Source: Ruminococcus sp. UBA1409 (lineage in GTDB: Bacteria; Bacillota; Clostridia; Oscillospirales; Ruminococcaceae). From it: a DNA stretch of 64,000 bases. The notes under the pieces are model-generated. The model did no database searches, was not told the origin of the DNA, and worked only from the letters and a program-made list of their open reading frames with translations. The stretch covers positions 52,707-116,706 of the forward strand of contig DBPX01000006.1 of assembly GCA_002305045.1 (NCBI GenBank), in the 5' to 3' direction. This document shows, piece by piece, positions 14,247 through 24,200 of the stretch. The translations under genes and the position numbers were made by a program. How positions within the stretch are numbered: the stretch's first letter is position 1; the number at the start of each line of letters is the position of its first letter.

Positions 14247-16325
14247 ATGAGAAGATTTTTTAAGCTGCTGGCGGTGCTTATTGTTTGCGTGATGGCGGTT
14301 TCGTCTGTTTCTATCACCGGCTGGGCAACCGAGACTCCGATGAGCTTTACTGTTTTTGAAGGCTCTAAGCTTATTGACGGCTGGTTCCCGGCGTTCGTAT
14401 CAAGCTGGCAGAATCCCGGAAGCGTAACGATAGACCAGCTCAAGGCGGCGCTTGACCATCCGTATGCTACGATAGAGCTTGTCTATTCAGGAAACGCAAC
14501 CCCTGAGCTGCTTTTGCAGAGCTACCCGGTAAGTGGAGGCAACTACACATGGGCGACAGATTCCGACTGCGAGATAACCGTAAACGGAGACAGAAAGACG
14601 GCTGTATTTTCGGCTCAGAGCCTTGTGAACAAGTACACCTCTACAAAGCATGAGGACGACGGAAGCTATTTAAGTCTTGACAATCTTCTCAACTTCTCGG
14701 TCGGAGGAGAGGGCAACACGGTATACTCTATAGTTGTCAAGTGGATAGACAACGGCACCTCCAAGATAATCATCGACCCCTCCTCAAGGCATCAGACGAT
14801 AGCCGGCTGGGGAGCCTCCTACACCTGGTACGGCGACTGGCTGGTCAATAACATCCACGCCGAGCAGGGCTATGACTGGATTTTCGAGGACGCCGAGTTC
14901 AACATCCTAAGATTCAGGGACCTCAATATGGTAAGGGGCTACGGCGGAGGCTACGAGAGCACCGAGTATAAGGCTTACAAGGCGTACTATGACGCAGCGG
15001 TAAAAAGAGGGATAGACCCCATCGTGCTTGTCACAAGCTGGGGACAGTATGACAGAAACGACTGCGAATTTGTAGCCTTTACCGAGCGTGACAATAACGG
15101 CTACACCTACTATACCCTCGCCAAGGACCAAAACGGCGAGTATATGTACGAGGAGCTGGCTCAGTTCTGTGTCGAGTCGGTCAAGCTGTTTTTGAAGGCG
15201 GGGATACCCGTAGACTACTTCTCCATCTCAAACGAGACCGAGCTTCAGGGTCTTGGCCGTGACGAGCAGGGCAACGCAAGAGACGAGGCGGGCTTTTACT
15301 TCGGAGCTGAGGAGAACGAGTATCACTGCGCATACTGGAAGGCGCATGTGGCTGTGTATGAGGCCTTCCAGGAGGCGTTCGGGGACGACGCTCCCATTAT
15401 CACCGCCGCCGAGGTCATGGCTGACAGGGCGTCCCTCATAAAGGAGTATCTTGACCCTCTGTTCAAGAACGGCTATGGCTACATGGTAGAGCTTATAGCC
15501 CATCATCTTTACGGAAGCGAGAACTCCAAGGCGTCCTTTGCCGAGGTCTACGAGCTTTTCGGGGATTATGAGCTTTGGCAGACCGAGTGGTACAACAACG
15601 ACTTCTTAGACCATGCCGACAAGCTTATAAACGAGCTTAACTATGAGAATATTACGGCGTACCTGTACTGGAACGGAGTTTGGATAGAGGATACAGCCAA
15701 CTGCTTAATTCAGGTAAACGGCTGGGATCCAAGCTCCTCAATAGAGAGGCGAGCCAATCACTACGCCATGACCCACTTCTCGAAGTACATAAAGCCGGGC
15801 TATGTAAGGCTGGATTCGGATGTTCAGATGTCCAACTGCAATGTGACGGCGTTTATCTCTCCCGAGGGAGATAAGCTGGTCGCAGTGGTTTTAAACAAGT
15901 CGGGGATAGATGAAAATCTTTCCATCGACTGCGGCTTTGATATCAGCTCGGCGAGCATCTATCAGTCCACCTTCAACTCGCCTAAGTATGTAAAGCCGTC
16001 TGACGGAAGCCTTTACCGTGACGATATCCTCATGAACAAATACCTTGTCAGCGTGGCCTATTCCGGCGGCACCGTAGCCTTCCCGAACAACACCCTCACC
16101 ACGATAGTTATGGACATCGTTCCCGCCGAGGGAGACATCAACGCCAGCGGCAGTGTTGACGGTGTTGACGCCGGCCTGCTCTTTGACCATATCGTGGGCA
16201 GGAATCTTCTTGACGGAAGCCTGTTAGACAGGGCTAATGTCTACAAGGACGGGACTCAGAGCGGCGTCGTGGTTGACCTTAGGGACTTTGTAAAGCTGAT
16301 AACTGTTATGAGAAATTCGGGCTGA
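14247..16325 (+). CDS. secreted GH30-family glycosidase with dockerin-like C-terminus
   Basis: A 692-aa exported enzyme. Residues 1-27 are a signal peptide (hydrophobic, ending near GWAT). Residues ~30-170 form an unassigned beta-rich domain that could bind carbohydrate. The GH30-like barrel runs from ~175 (RHQTIAGWGASYTW), with probable acid/base Glu330 (ISNETELQ) and nucleophile Glu447 (WQTEWYNN); a C-terminal beta-sandwich ends near 625. Residues 628-692 resemble a type I dockerin: the first loop is DINASGSVDGVD, while the second repeat (around NVYKDGTQSG) is degenerate. This suggests attachment to a cohesin scaffold. GGAGG precedes the ATG. The exact substrate is not clear from sequence. 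Confidence 0.85.
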   Translation: MRRFFKLLAVLIVCVMAVSSVSITGWATETPMSFTVFEGSKLIDGWFPAFVSSWQNPGSVTIDQLKAALDHPYATIELVYSGNATPELLLQSYPVSGGNYTWATDSDCEITVNGDRKTAVFSAQSLVNKYTSTKHEDDGSYLSLDNLLNFSVGGEGNTVYSIVVKWIDNGTSKIIIDPSSRHQTIAGWGASYTWYGDWLVNNIHAEQGYDWIFEDAEFNILRFRDLNMVRGYGGGYESTEYKAYKAYYDAAVKRGIDPIVLVTSWGQYDRNDCEFVAFTERDNNGYTYYTLAKDQNGEYMYEELAQFCVESVKLFLKAGIPVDYFSISNETELQGLGRDEQGNARDEAGFYFGAEENEYHCAYWKAHVAVYEAFQEAFGDDAPIITAAEVMADRASLIKEYLDPLFKNGYGYMVELIAHHLYGSENSKASFAEVYELFGDYELWQTEWYNNDFLDHADKLINELNYENITAYLYWNGVWIEDTANCLIQVNGWDPSSSIERRANHYAMTHFSKYIKPGYVRLDSDVQMSNCNVTAFISPEGDKLVAVVLNKSGIDENLSIDCGFDISSASIYQSTFNSPKYVKPSDGSLYRDDILMNKYLVSVAYSGGTVAFPNNTLTTIVMDIVPAEGDINASGSVDGVDAGLLFDHIVGRNLLDGSLLDRANVYKDGTQSGVVVDLRDFVKLITVMRNSG

Positions 16326-16478
16326 GACCGCCGGCGCTTGGTGGACGATTGTTTAATTCACATAAAGTTTACATTTTAAATGCAATTTTTTTGAGTTTTT
16401 TGCACAATGCCGGTTTTTCCGCACGATGTAAATAAACAATTGTTAATTTTGGCAATAGTAAAGCCGGACATTATATGA

Positions 16479-16484
16479 TATAAT
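16479..16484 (+). promoter_or_regulatory. extended -10 promoter of the surface peptide gene
   Basis: TGA-TATAAT gives an extended -10 (TGnTATAAT) with no good -35. It lies about 68 bases before the ATG of the 74-aa gene. The preceding 150 bases after the GH30 stop are AT-rich and hold only the small palindrome AACAATTGTT. Confidence 0.5.
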
Positions 16485-16552
16485 ATCTTCACAGGTAATG
16501 TGGCGCTCACATATCTTGCGGCATTGCCGGAATAATTAGGAGGATGATTACA

Positions 16553-16777
16553 ATGAAGAAACTGCTTGCTATGCTTCTTGCTATGGTCATGGTTATTTCC
16601 ATGCTTACCGTTGCTGCTTTTGCTCAGGCTGGAGATTCTGACGAGGAGCCCGATGGAACCGATAATGTAACCGTTACCGACCCCGATGAGGACAGCAATC
16701 CTCAGACCGGAATCGCTCTCGCCGTTCTTCCCATGGTTGCGGCTGCAGCTGCCGTAGTAGCTTCCAAGAAGCACTAA
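16553..16777 (+). CDS. 74-aa sortase-type surface peptide
   Basis: A complete miniature cell-wall-anchored precursor. Residues 1-24 are a signal peptide (MKKLLAMLLAMVMV...AAFA). The mature part is a ~25-residue acidic segment (GDSDEEPDGTDN and similar). It is followed by NPQTG, a hydrophobic helix and the basic tail SKKH, the layout of a sortase sorting signal. The start is the second ATG: AGGAGG touches the first ATG at 16544 but is 9 bases from 16553. It has its own promoter and terminator. Peptides of this kind are common in gut Clostridia; function is unknown. Confidence 0.75.
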   Translation: MKKLLAMLLAMVMVISMLTVAAFAQAGDSDEEPDGTDNVTVTDPDEDSNPQTGIALAVLPMVAAAAAVVASKKH

Positions 16778-16790
16778 TTAACGAAATTTT

Positions 16791-16829
16791 AGAGGCTGTC
16801 GGGTATTCCGGCGGCCTCTGAAGCTTTTT
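16791..16829 (+). terminator. terminator of the surface peptide gene
   Basis: AGAGGCTGTCGG pairs with CCGGCGGCCTCT (12 bp with two G-U pairs, loop GTATT), followed by GAAGC and T5. The gene-free stretch continues to 17090. It also holds a second terminator-like hairpin at 16879-16903 and the ylbF promoter; I see no gene in it. Confidence 0.8.
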
Positions 16830-16878
16830 GTTCTAAAATCGTCCGGGGCTTTCTTCGGGACGGCATATTTCGGCATCA

Positions 16879-16903
16879 AGCGCCCTAAGAGGGAGCTTTT
16901 TTT
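16879..16903 (+). terminator. second terminator-like hairpin before ylbF
   Basis: GC-CCCT and AGGG-GC form a short stem with one mismatch, loop AAG, followed by a T7 run. It probably backs up the terminator at 16791-16829. Confidence 0.5.
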
Positions 16904-16962
16904 ATTTTCCGGGCATATTATGCGGCGTCTAAAGGCTTAGGACAGCTTCAGACCCTCCGGGC

Positions 16963-16991
16963 TTGTATTTTCGCATTTTTTGTGATACAAT
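16963..16991 (+). promoter_or_regulatory. promoter of the ylbF-mutS operon
   Basis: TTGTAT (16963-16968), 17 bases, TACAAT (16986-16991). The leader is about 95 bases and ends with AAAAAAGGAGATATTAAA before the ylbF ATG. Confidence 0.65.
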
Positions 16992-17090
16992 AAAAACAGC
17001 TGTGACTCCCGGATTAAAGCTGCTTAGGCGTGTAGGCTGTGAGGACGGGCTGCGGCATGACTATTAAAATTCAAAAAAGGAGATATTAAA

Positions 17091-17498
17091 ATGGATGTAA
17101 TTTCACTTGCCAGAGAGCTTGGGAAGGCGGTTCAGGCAGACTCTAGATATCAAAGGTATCTTGTCGCCAAGGAGAAAAACGACGGCGACGGGGAGCTTCA
17201 GAAGCTCATAAGCGAGTTCAACCTCAAGAGAATGCAGCTAAACAGGGAGATGTCAAAGTCCGAGAATAAGGACGAGGCGGCAATCTCCGAGCTGAATCAG
17301 GAAATAAGGACTCTGTACGGCCAGATTATGACAAATCAGAACATGAACGAGTACAACGAGGCAAAAAGCGAGATGGACCGTATGCTCGACCAGATAAACA
17401 ACATCATAACCTACTCGGCAAACGGCGAGGACCCCGAGACCTCCCCCGCCGAGACAAGCTGCACGGGAAGCTGTGCTACCTGCGGCGGCTGCCACTGA
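17091..17498 (+). CDS. ylbF: YlbF/YmcA-family protein with Cys-rich tail
   Basis: A 135-aa helical protein. Residues ~1-110 match the YlbF (Com_YlbF) family: a long, charged, heptad-like helical stretch with LISEFNLKRMQLN and YNEAKSEMDRMLDQIN. In Bacillus, YlbF works with YmcA and YaaT as the Y-complex, which directs RNase Y and affects competence and sporulation. The last 12 residues (CTGSCATCGGCH) form a Cys cluster that could bind a metal or an Fe-S cluster, as reported for the Bacillus complex. It lies 57 bases upstream of mutS, a common pairing in Clostridia. Confidence 0.85.
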   Translation: MDVISLARELGKAVQADSRYQRYLVAKEKNDGDGELQKLISEFNLKRMQLNREMSKSENKDEAAISELNQEIRTLYGQIMTNQNMNEYNEAKSEMDRMLDQINNIITYSANGEDPETSPAETSCTGSCATCGGCH

Positions 17499-17555
17499 TG
17501 CCTTGCCGGCTCAAAAGGGCATAGAAACAGCTTAAATTAAAGAGGGGTGAGCGTT

Positions 17556-20168
17556 TTGCTTCTTAGCTACAAGGATATTGACGAGTCCAAGCTTTCAAAG
17601 GGAATGGCTCAGTATCTTGAAATAAAGCGAAATTATATGGATAATATCCTGTTTTTCCGTCTCGGGGACTTTTACGAGATGTTCTTTGACGACGCCGTTT
17701 TAGTCTCTAAGGAGCTTGAGCTTACACTCACCTCAAAGGACTGCGGTCTTTCGACGAGGGCGCCGATGTGCGGAGTGCCCTATCACGCCGGGGACCAGTA
17801 CATAAAAAGGCTTGTGGACAAGGGCTACAGCGTTGTCGTCTGCGAGCAGATGGAGGACCCTGCAACAGCCTCGGGAATAGTAAAGAGGGAGGTCGTCAAG
17901 ATCGTCACCCCCGGCACGGTTACGGACGGCAGTATGCTTGACGACTCCGCAAACAACTGGCTTGCAAGCGTCTATATAGACTCATGCTGTGCGGCGGTAT
18001 GCCTTGCGGATGTGTCAACCGGCACGGCTCACCTCTACAGCTATGACGGCAGGGAGCTTGAGTCCTTTTTGTCAGGGCTTCTTTACTCCTTCTCTCCCTC
18101 CGAGATACTTTTCCCCAAGGAGAGCGACGACAGCATCATCTCTAGGATAAACCTAAGGCTGATGGCGTCTTTAAACCGTCTTGACAGCTCTTATTTTGAC
18201 TTTTCCAAGAATAAGGAGACGGTTTTAGCCCAGTTTACAAACGACTCCTTTGCGAACCTCGGGCTTTTTGACAGCGAGCCGTCGGCGAGGGCGGCAAGTG
18301 CGCTGTTTTTGTATATCGAGAGGACTCAGAGGCTGTCCGTGGGCCGCTTTGTTTCTATACAGAGGCACTCTGACGGAGCCTCCATGATGCTGGGCTACAC
18401 CGCAAGAACTAATCTTGAGATTACAAAAACCCTTCGCTCGGGAGAGAAAAGAGGCTCGCTCCTTTGGGTGCTGGACAGGACTAAGACTGCAATGGGTAAA
18501 AGGCTCCTAAAGGCCTGCCTTGAGCAGCCTCTTGTAAATCCGGCGGCGATAATAAAAAGGCTTGACGCCGTCGACGCCATGTACAACGCCACCGTGGAGC
18601 TAAGGGAGCTAAGAGGCGAGCTGTCCGGGATATACGACCTCGAGCGGCTCATGACCAAGGTGATGTACAGGTCGGCAGGACCTCATGACCTTCTGGCTCT
18701 TGCCGGAGCGTCAAAGAGGCTCCCGGCGGTAAAGGAGCTTTTGGTCAGGCTTTCAGGCTCGGAGCTTCTGGCGTCTCTTAACAGTGAGATATCAACTCTT
18801 GAGGATATTGTAAACCTCATCGACAACGCAATCTCTCAGGACGCTCCCCAGATGATGAAGGACGGCGGGTACATAAAGGACGGCTTCAGCGCTCAGCTTG
18901 ACGAGCAAAGGGCGGTCGCCGCCGGAGGACGGGAGATAATAGACAAAATCTGCCTCAAGGAGCGGGAGCTTACCGGCATCAAGAATCTAAAAATCGGCTA
19001 TAACCGTGTATTCGGATATTATATAGAGGTAACAAGGTCGTTTTACGACATGGTGCCCAAGGACAGGTACATCCGCAAGCAGACGCTTGCAAACTGCGAA
19101 AGATTCATAACTAGCGAGCTTAAGGAGGCCGAGGACTCCATACTGGGAGCTAAGGACAGAATAGCGGCTCTTGAGTCGGAGATATTCTTAGAGGTAAGGG
19201 AGTATCTTTCAAGGAGGCTCGCCGAGGTTCAAAGAACAGCCTCCGCAATAGCATATGTAGACCTTATCGCCTCCTTTGCAGACGCCGCCATAGAAAACGG
19301 CTACATCAAGCCGGATATCGCCATAGACGGCGTTATAAGCATCAAAAACGGCCGGCACCCCGTTGTGGAGAGAATGCTTCGTGAGGAGCTTTTTGTCCCC
19401 AACGACGCCTATTTAGACCTCAACGACAACAGGATGATAATCCTGACAGGGCCTAATATGTCGGGAAAGTCCACCTATATGCGGCAGATAGCGCTTATAG
19501 TCGTGATGGCGCAGATAGGCTGCTTCGTCCCGGCGGACTATGCCAAGATTTCAATAGTTGACCAGATATTTACAAGGGTCGGAGCCTCAGACGACCTGGC
19601 CTCGGGGCAGTCTACCTTTATGGTGGAGATGAGCGAGGTTGCCGACATATTAAAAAACGCCACAAAAAACAGCCTCGTAATCTTGGACGAGGTCGGGAGG
19701 GGAACCTCTACCTTTGACGGAATAAGCATAGCAAGAAGCGTGGCGGAGTATATTGCAAGCGGCAGGCGGATTGGCTGCAAGACGCTTTTTGCGACTCATT
19801 ACCACGAGCTTATCGCACTGGAGTCGGCGTGCAGCGGGATAAGAAACTACAGCGTCGCCGTCAGAAGGAGCAAGGACGGCGTCCGCTTCCTAAGAAAGAT
19901 AGTCGAGGGCGGGGCGGACCAGTCATATGGAATCGAGGTCGCAAAGCTTGCGGGGCTTCCCGAGCCGATACTAAAGCGAGCTAAGGAGATTCTTTCAGAG
20001 CTTGAGGAAAAAAGAAGGACGGCTTCCGGGGAAAAGCCGGAGGAGCAGGTGACATTTTCGTCAATCAGCAGGGAGGACGCCGTCAATATGCTGAAAAAGA
20101 CGAATATAGACGAGCTGTCCGACGGCGAGCTAAGAGAGCTTGTAAGGGATGTTATTTCAAGGCTGTGA
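17556..20168 (+). CDS. mutS: DNA mismatch repair protein MutS
   Basis: An 870-aa MutS that recognises mispairs and recruits MutL. The mispair-binding motif FFRLGDFYEMFFDDA is at the N-terminus. The core, clamp and ATPase domains follow, with Walker A TGPNMSGKSTYMRQ, Walker B LDEVGRGTSTFDG and the signature ATHYHEL. I choose the TTG at 17556, which has AGAGGGG about 8 bases upstream; the in-frame GTG at 17547 overlaps that site and would add three residues. No mutL follows; ispG is next. A MutS2-type Smr domain is absent, so this is MutS1. Confidence 0.96.
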   Translation: MLLSYKDIDESKLSKGMAQYLEIKRNYMDNILFFRLGDFYEMFFDDAVLVSKELELTLTSKDCGLSTRAPMCGVPYHAGDQYIKRLVDKGYSVVVCEQMEDPATASGIVKREVVKIVTPGTVTDGSMLDDSANNWLASVYIDSCCAAVCLADVSTGTAHLYSYDGRELESFLSGLLYSFSPSEILFPKESDDSIISRINLRLMASLNRLDSSYFDFSKNKETVLAQFTNDSFANLGLFDSEPSARAASALFLYIERTQRLSVGRFVSIQRHSDGASMMLGYTARTNLEITKTLRSGEKRGSLLWVLDRTKTAMGKRLLKACLEQPLVNPAAIIKRLDAVDAMYNATVELRELRGELSGIYDLERLMTKVMYRSAGPHDLLALAGASKRLPAVKELLVRLSGSELLASLNSEISTLEDIVNLIDNAISQDAPQMMKDGGYIKDGFSAQLDEQRAVAAGGREIIDKICLKERELTGIKNLKIGYNRVFGYYIEVTRSFYDMVPKDRYIRKQTLANCERFITSELKEAEDSILGAKDRIAALESEIFLEVREYLSRRLAEVQRTASAIAYVDLIASFADAAIENGYIKPDIAIDGVISIKNGRHPVVERMLREELFVPNDAYLDLNDNRMIILTGPNMSGKSTYMRQIALIVVMAQIGCFVPADYAKISIVDQIFTRVGASDDLASGQSTFMVEMSEVADILKNATKNSLVILDEVGRGTSTFDGISIARSVAEYIASGRRIGCKTLFATHYHELIALESACSGIRNYSVAVRRSKDGVRFLRKIVEGGADQSYGIEVAKLAGLPEPILKRAKEILSELEEKRRTASGEKPEEQVTFSSISREDAVNMLKKTNIDELSDGELRELVRDVISRL

Positions 20169-20206
20169 TGGCTTTTCACGGCTTAAAAGCGTAGGCGGGT
20201 GATAGC

Positions 20207-21244
20207 GTGGAGGTAAAAAGGGTCAAGGTCGGCGGCTTGGAGCTTGGCGGCGGCAGGGTATATGTCCAGTCGATGCTAAGCGTCCCGTCATGGGACATAG
20301 AGGGAAGCGTAGAGCAGGCGGTCAGCCTGGAAAGAGCTGGCTGTGAGATAATAAGAGCTGCGATACCAGACAGGGAGGCGTTAAGGCTAATCCCTGCCAT
20401 AAAGGAGAAAATAACCGTTCCCTTGGTTGCGGACATACATTTTGACTACAGGCTTGCAATCGATTCTGTGAGCATGGGAGTCGACAAGATAAGGCTGAAT
20501 CCCGGGAATATCGGCTCTGAGGACAGGGTCAGGCAGGTTGTGGAGTGCTGCAAAAAAAGAGGAGTCCCGATAAGAATAGGGGTGAACTCAGGCTCGCTTG
20601 AAAAGAGCGTTCTGGCAAAATACTCCTCTCCGACTCCCGAGGCGCTCTGCGAAAGCGCACTTTCGCATATAAGGCTTCTTGAAAAGTATGATTTTGAGGA
20701 TATAGTGGTATCCATAAAATCCTCCGATGTAAAAAGCACCATAGCAGCCTACAGGCTTATGAGGGAGCTTTGCCCGTATCCCTTGCACCTTGGAGTCACC
20801 GAGGCGGGGACCTATCATATGGGGCTTATTAAATCCTCCATAGGAATAGGCTCGCTTCTGTGCGACGGCATCGGAGAGACTATAAGAGTCTCGCTGACCG
20901 ACGACCCAATACGGGAGGTCGAGGCTGGAATAGACATTTTAAAGGCTGCAGGAAGAAGGGGAGGCGTAAGGCTTGTCTCCTGTCCCACCTGCGGCAGGAC
21001 GAGAATAGACCTTATAGGTCTTGCCAAAAGAACCGAGGAGGCGCTAAAGTCCCTTGACAAGGACATTACCGTTGCGGTAATGGGCTGCGTTGTAAACGGT
21101 CCCGGAGAGGCTAAGGAGGCTGACATCGGTCTTGCCGGAGGGGACGGCTGCGTGGTTATATTTAAAAAGGACAGGATTCTCGGCAAATACCCCGAAGCCT
21201 CGGCTCTTGACGCTTTATTTGATGAGATAAAAAAGCTCCCGTAG
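20207..21244 (+). CDS. ispG: 4-hydroxy-3-methylbut-2-enyl diphosphate synthase
   Basis: A 345-aa Fe-S enzyme of the MEP isoprenoid pathway (GcpE). The N-terminal TIM barrel has GVNSGSLEK and HLGVTEAGT. The C-terminal cluster-binding domain shows three conserved Cys in SCPTCGRTRIDL and MGCVVNGPGEAKEADIG. It uses a GTG start with GGGTGA upstream. In many Clostridia ispG follows dxr and rseP and precedes polC; here polC follows but mutS is upstream instead. Confidence 0.96.
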   Translation: MEVKRVKVGGLELGGGRVYVQSMLSVPSWDIEGSVEQAVSLERAGCEIIRAAIPDREALRLIPAIKEKITVPLVADIHFDYRLAIDSVSMGVDKIRLNPGNIGSEDRVRQVVECCKKRGVPIRIGVNSGSLEKSVLAKYSSPTPEALCESALSHIRLLEKYDFEDIVVSIKSSDVKSTIAAYRLMRELCPYPLHLGVTEAGTYHMGLIKSSIGIGSLLCDGIGETIRVSLTDDPIREVEAGIDILKAAGRRGGVRLVSCPTCGRTRIDLIGLAKRTEEALKSLDKDITVAVMGCVVNGPGEAKEADIGLAGGDGCVVIFKKDRILGKYPEASALDALFDEIKKLP

Positions 21245-21293
21245 CCATTTTGGGAGACGCTTGACGGCGGGCTTTTTTGAAAGGATAGTATAA

Positions 21294-24200
21294 ATGGCTT
21301 TCAGGACGGTTTCACAGTTTTTTGGCACGCTCTGCGGCTATGACGGGGCGATGCCCGGCTCGCTTTCTGACGGCGAGATAACCCGGCTTTTCGCCTCGGT
21401 GAAGAAAAGAAGCGTCGAGGTTGGCGTCAAGCTTTCAAGGCTTGCAAGCCCCTCTGAGCTTAACGAGCTTGCCCTTGGGCTTAGGGGCTGGCTGGGGGTC
21501 AGCAGCCTAAGGCTCTGCCCGGAATATCCCGGGGAGCTTTTTTGCGCCGATGCCATGCCGGCTGTAATAAACGAGGTCAAGACTCGTGCGCCGATAAACG
21601 GCTTCTTCGACGGCGCAGGCTATGAGCTTTCCGGCGGCGAGATGGTAATCACCCTAAAAAACGGCGGAGGGGAGTATCTTTCCTCGATAGAAGCGGCTAG
21701 CGAAATCTCTGCGGCCATAAAAAGCCTTTTCGGAATAGCTGTCCCGGTCAGGCTGTCGGGGAGTCTTTCTCTTGACGCTCGGGCGGCGGAGTCTGAGCGT
21801 CTTGCCGAGCTTCAAAGACAGCTTGAAGCCATGCCCGCTCCCAGACAGAGGCAAAATGATTCGGCCTCCTGTCAGCCGGAGTATAAAATCCAAGTTCAGG
21901 ACGACAGCATACTTCCAGAGGCTGTTGCGGTATACGGAAAGCCGATACTCTCCGACTGCCGTCCGGCAAGCCTTATAGATGTCGACGAGAACAGCGGAGC
22001 CGTTTTGGCTGTCGGGGATGTGCTCTCAATCGCCTCAAAGCCCTCGAAAAACGGCAGAAACCTTATTTCAACCATCACAATAACGGATTATACAAGCTCT
22101 GTTCCGATAAAGCTTTTCGACAGCATAAAAAGGTCGGAGGCTCTTCTGGCTGAGCTAAAGCCTGGCTGCACTCTTTTGGTGTCGGGTGAAATGACCTTTG
22201 ACAGCTACGATGAGATGACTGTCATAAAGCCAAGGGATATAAGCCTTGTAAAAAGGAAAAAGACGGTCGACGACGCCGAGGTTAAGCGTGTCGAGCTTCA
22301 CTGCCACACCAATATGTCCACGATGGACGGCATATCCCCCTCCGACAAGATAGTCAGACGGGCTTACGAGTGGGGAATGAGCGCAATCGCAATAACCGAC
22401 CACGGGGTATGCCAGGGCTTCCCGGACGCTATGTACGAGGTCGACAAGATACGCAAGGAGGGCGGCGAGTTCAAGCTCATCTACGGTCTTGAGGCGTATC
22501 AGGTGAACGACGAGAACAGCATCTTCTTCGGCTCGGACACAAGAGGACTGGAGGACGAATTTATCGTATTCGACCTTGAGACCACCGGCCTTTCAGCCGC
22601 AAACGAGAGGATAATAGAGATAGGAGCCGTCAGGGTAAAGGGGCTTGACATCAAGGAGAGCTTTAACACCTTTGTAAACCCCGGAAAGCCCATACCTCCC
22701 AGGATAATCGAGCTTACCGGAATAACCGACAGCATGGTTTCGGGCGCTCCCTCCGAGGAGGAGGCGATAAAAAGCTTTATTGAGTTCTGCGGCGAAGGAC
22801 CCGTGCTTATCGCTCACAACGCCGGCTTTGACACCTCGTTTATAAAGGCTGCCGTAAGGCGGCTTGGGATAGCCTTCGAGTTTTCGTATATAGATACCGT
22901 CGCCATGTCGAGAAATATGCTTAAGGGACTTTCAAGGTTCACCCTTGACAGCGTCGCCAAGAATCTCGGCCTTGGTGAGTTTAACCACCACCGTGCCAGC
23001 GACGACGCCTCGGTCAACGCCGGGATATTCATCAGGCTGGCAAGGAGGCTTCTTGACGAAAAAGAGGATTTAAGCGTCGACGGCATAAACTCCTTCCTCC
23101 CAAAGACTGATATAAACAAGCTTCCCTCCTATCATCAGATAATCATAGCCAAAAACAAGGAGGGGCTTAAAAATCTCTACAAGCTTGTTTCCTACTCAAA
23201 TCTTAAATATTATCACAAGACCCCCAGGATTCCAAAATCCGAGCTTATAAAGCACAGGGAGGGTCTTATAATAGGCTCCGCCTGCGAGGCGGGAGAGCTT
23301 TTCAGAGCGATATTCCAAGGAAAGCCCTGGGAGGAGCTTTGCGATATAGCAAGCTTTTACGACTATCTTGAGATACAGCCGATAGACAACAATATGTTCA
23401 TGCTGCGAGACGGCAGCGTCTCGGACGCCGAGCAGCTAAGGGAGTTCAACCGAACGGTCGTAAGGCTGGGCGAGGAGCTTGATATACCAGTAGTCGCAAC
23501 CGGGGATGTCCACTTCCTTGACGCTAAGGACGCCATATTCAGAAGCATCCTAACCTCCGTCATGTACGAGGACTCGGACACTCAGGCGCCTCTTTACCTA
23601 AAGACAACCGCCCAGATGCTCGAGGAGTTTTCCTATCTCGGGGAGGAAAAGGCTTACGAGGTGGTAGTAAGGAACTCCAACCTCATCGCCGACATGACCG
23701 ACCCCGAGCTGAGGGCGTTTCCTAAGGGAACCTTTACTCCGCATATCGACGGCGCAGACGAGGAGCTGACCGAGATATGCTGGCGCAGAGCCAAGGAGCT
23801 TTACGGAGACCCCGTTCCAAAGCTCGTCTCCGACCGTCTCTCAAAGGAGCTTGACTCGATTATAAAGCACGGCTTTGCAGTTTTGTATGTAATAGCCAAA
23901 AGGCTTGTCGCAGACTCTGTGGCGCACGGCTATCAGGTCGGCTCGAGAGGCTCTGTAGGCTCCTCCTTCGTCGCCTCTATGGCGGGAATCTCGGAGGTCA
24001 ATCCCCTTGTTCCGCACTATGTCTGTCCCGAGTGCAAGTACAGCGAGTTCTTTACAAACGGCGAGTACGGCTCCGGCTTCGACTTAGAGCCTAAAAAATG
24101 CCCCAAATGCGGGACCATGCTCAGCCGTGACGGTCACGACATCCCGTTTGAGACCTTCTTGGGCTTCAACGGAGACAAGTCTCCCGATATCGACCTCAAC

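Noticed and set aside
17044..17090. Short upstream frame (ten codons from an ATG at about 17057) overlapping the ylbF ribosome site
   Set aside because: No ribosome site and no features of a leader peptide; probably chance.
21236..21280. Terminator between ispG and polC
   Set aside because: CTCCC/GGGAG hairpin around the ispG stop is 15 or more bases from the T run, so it does not make a convincing terminator.
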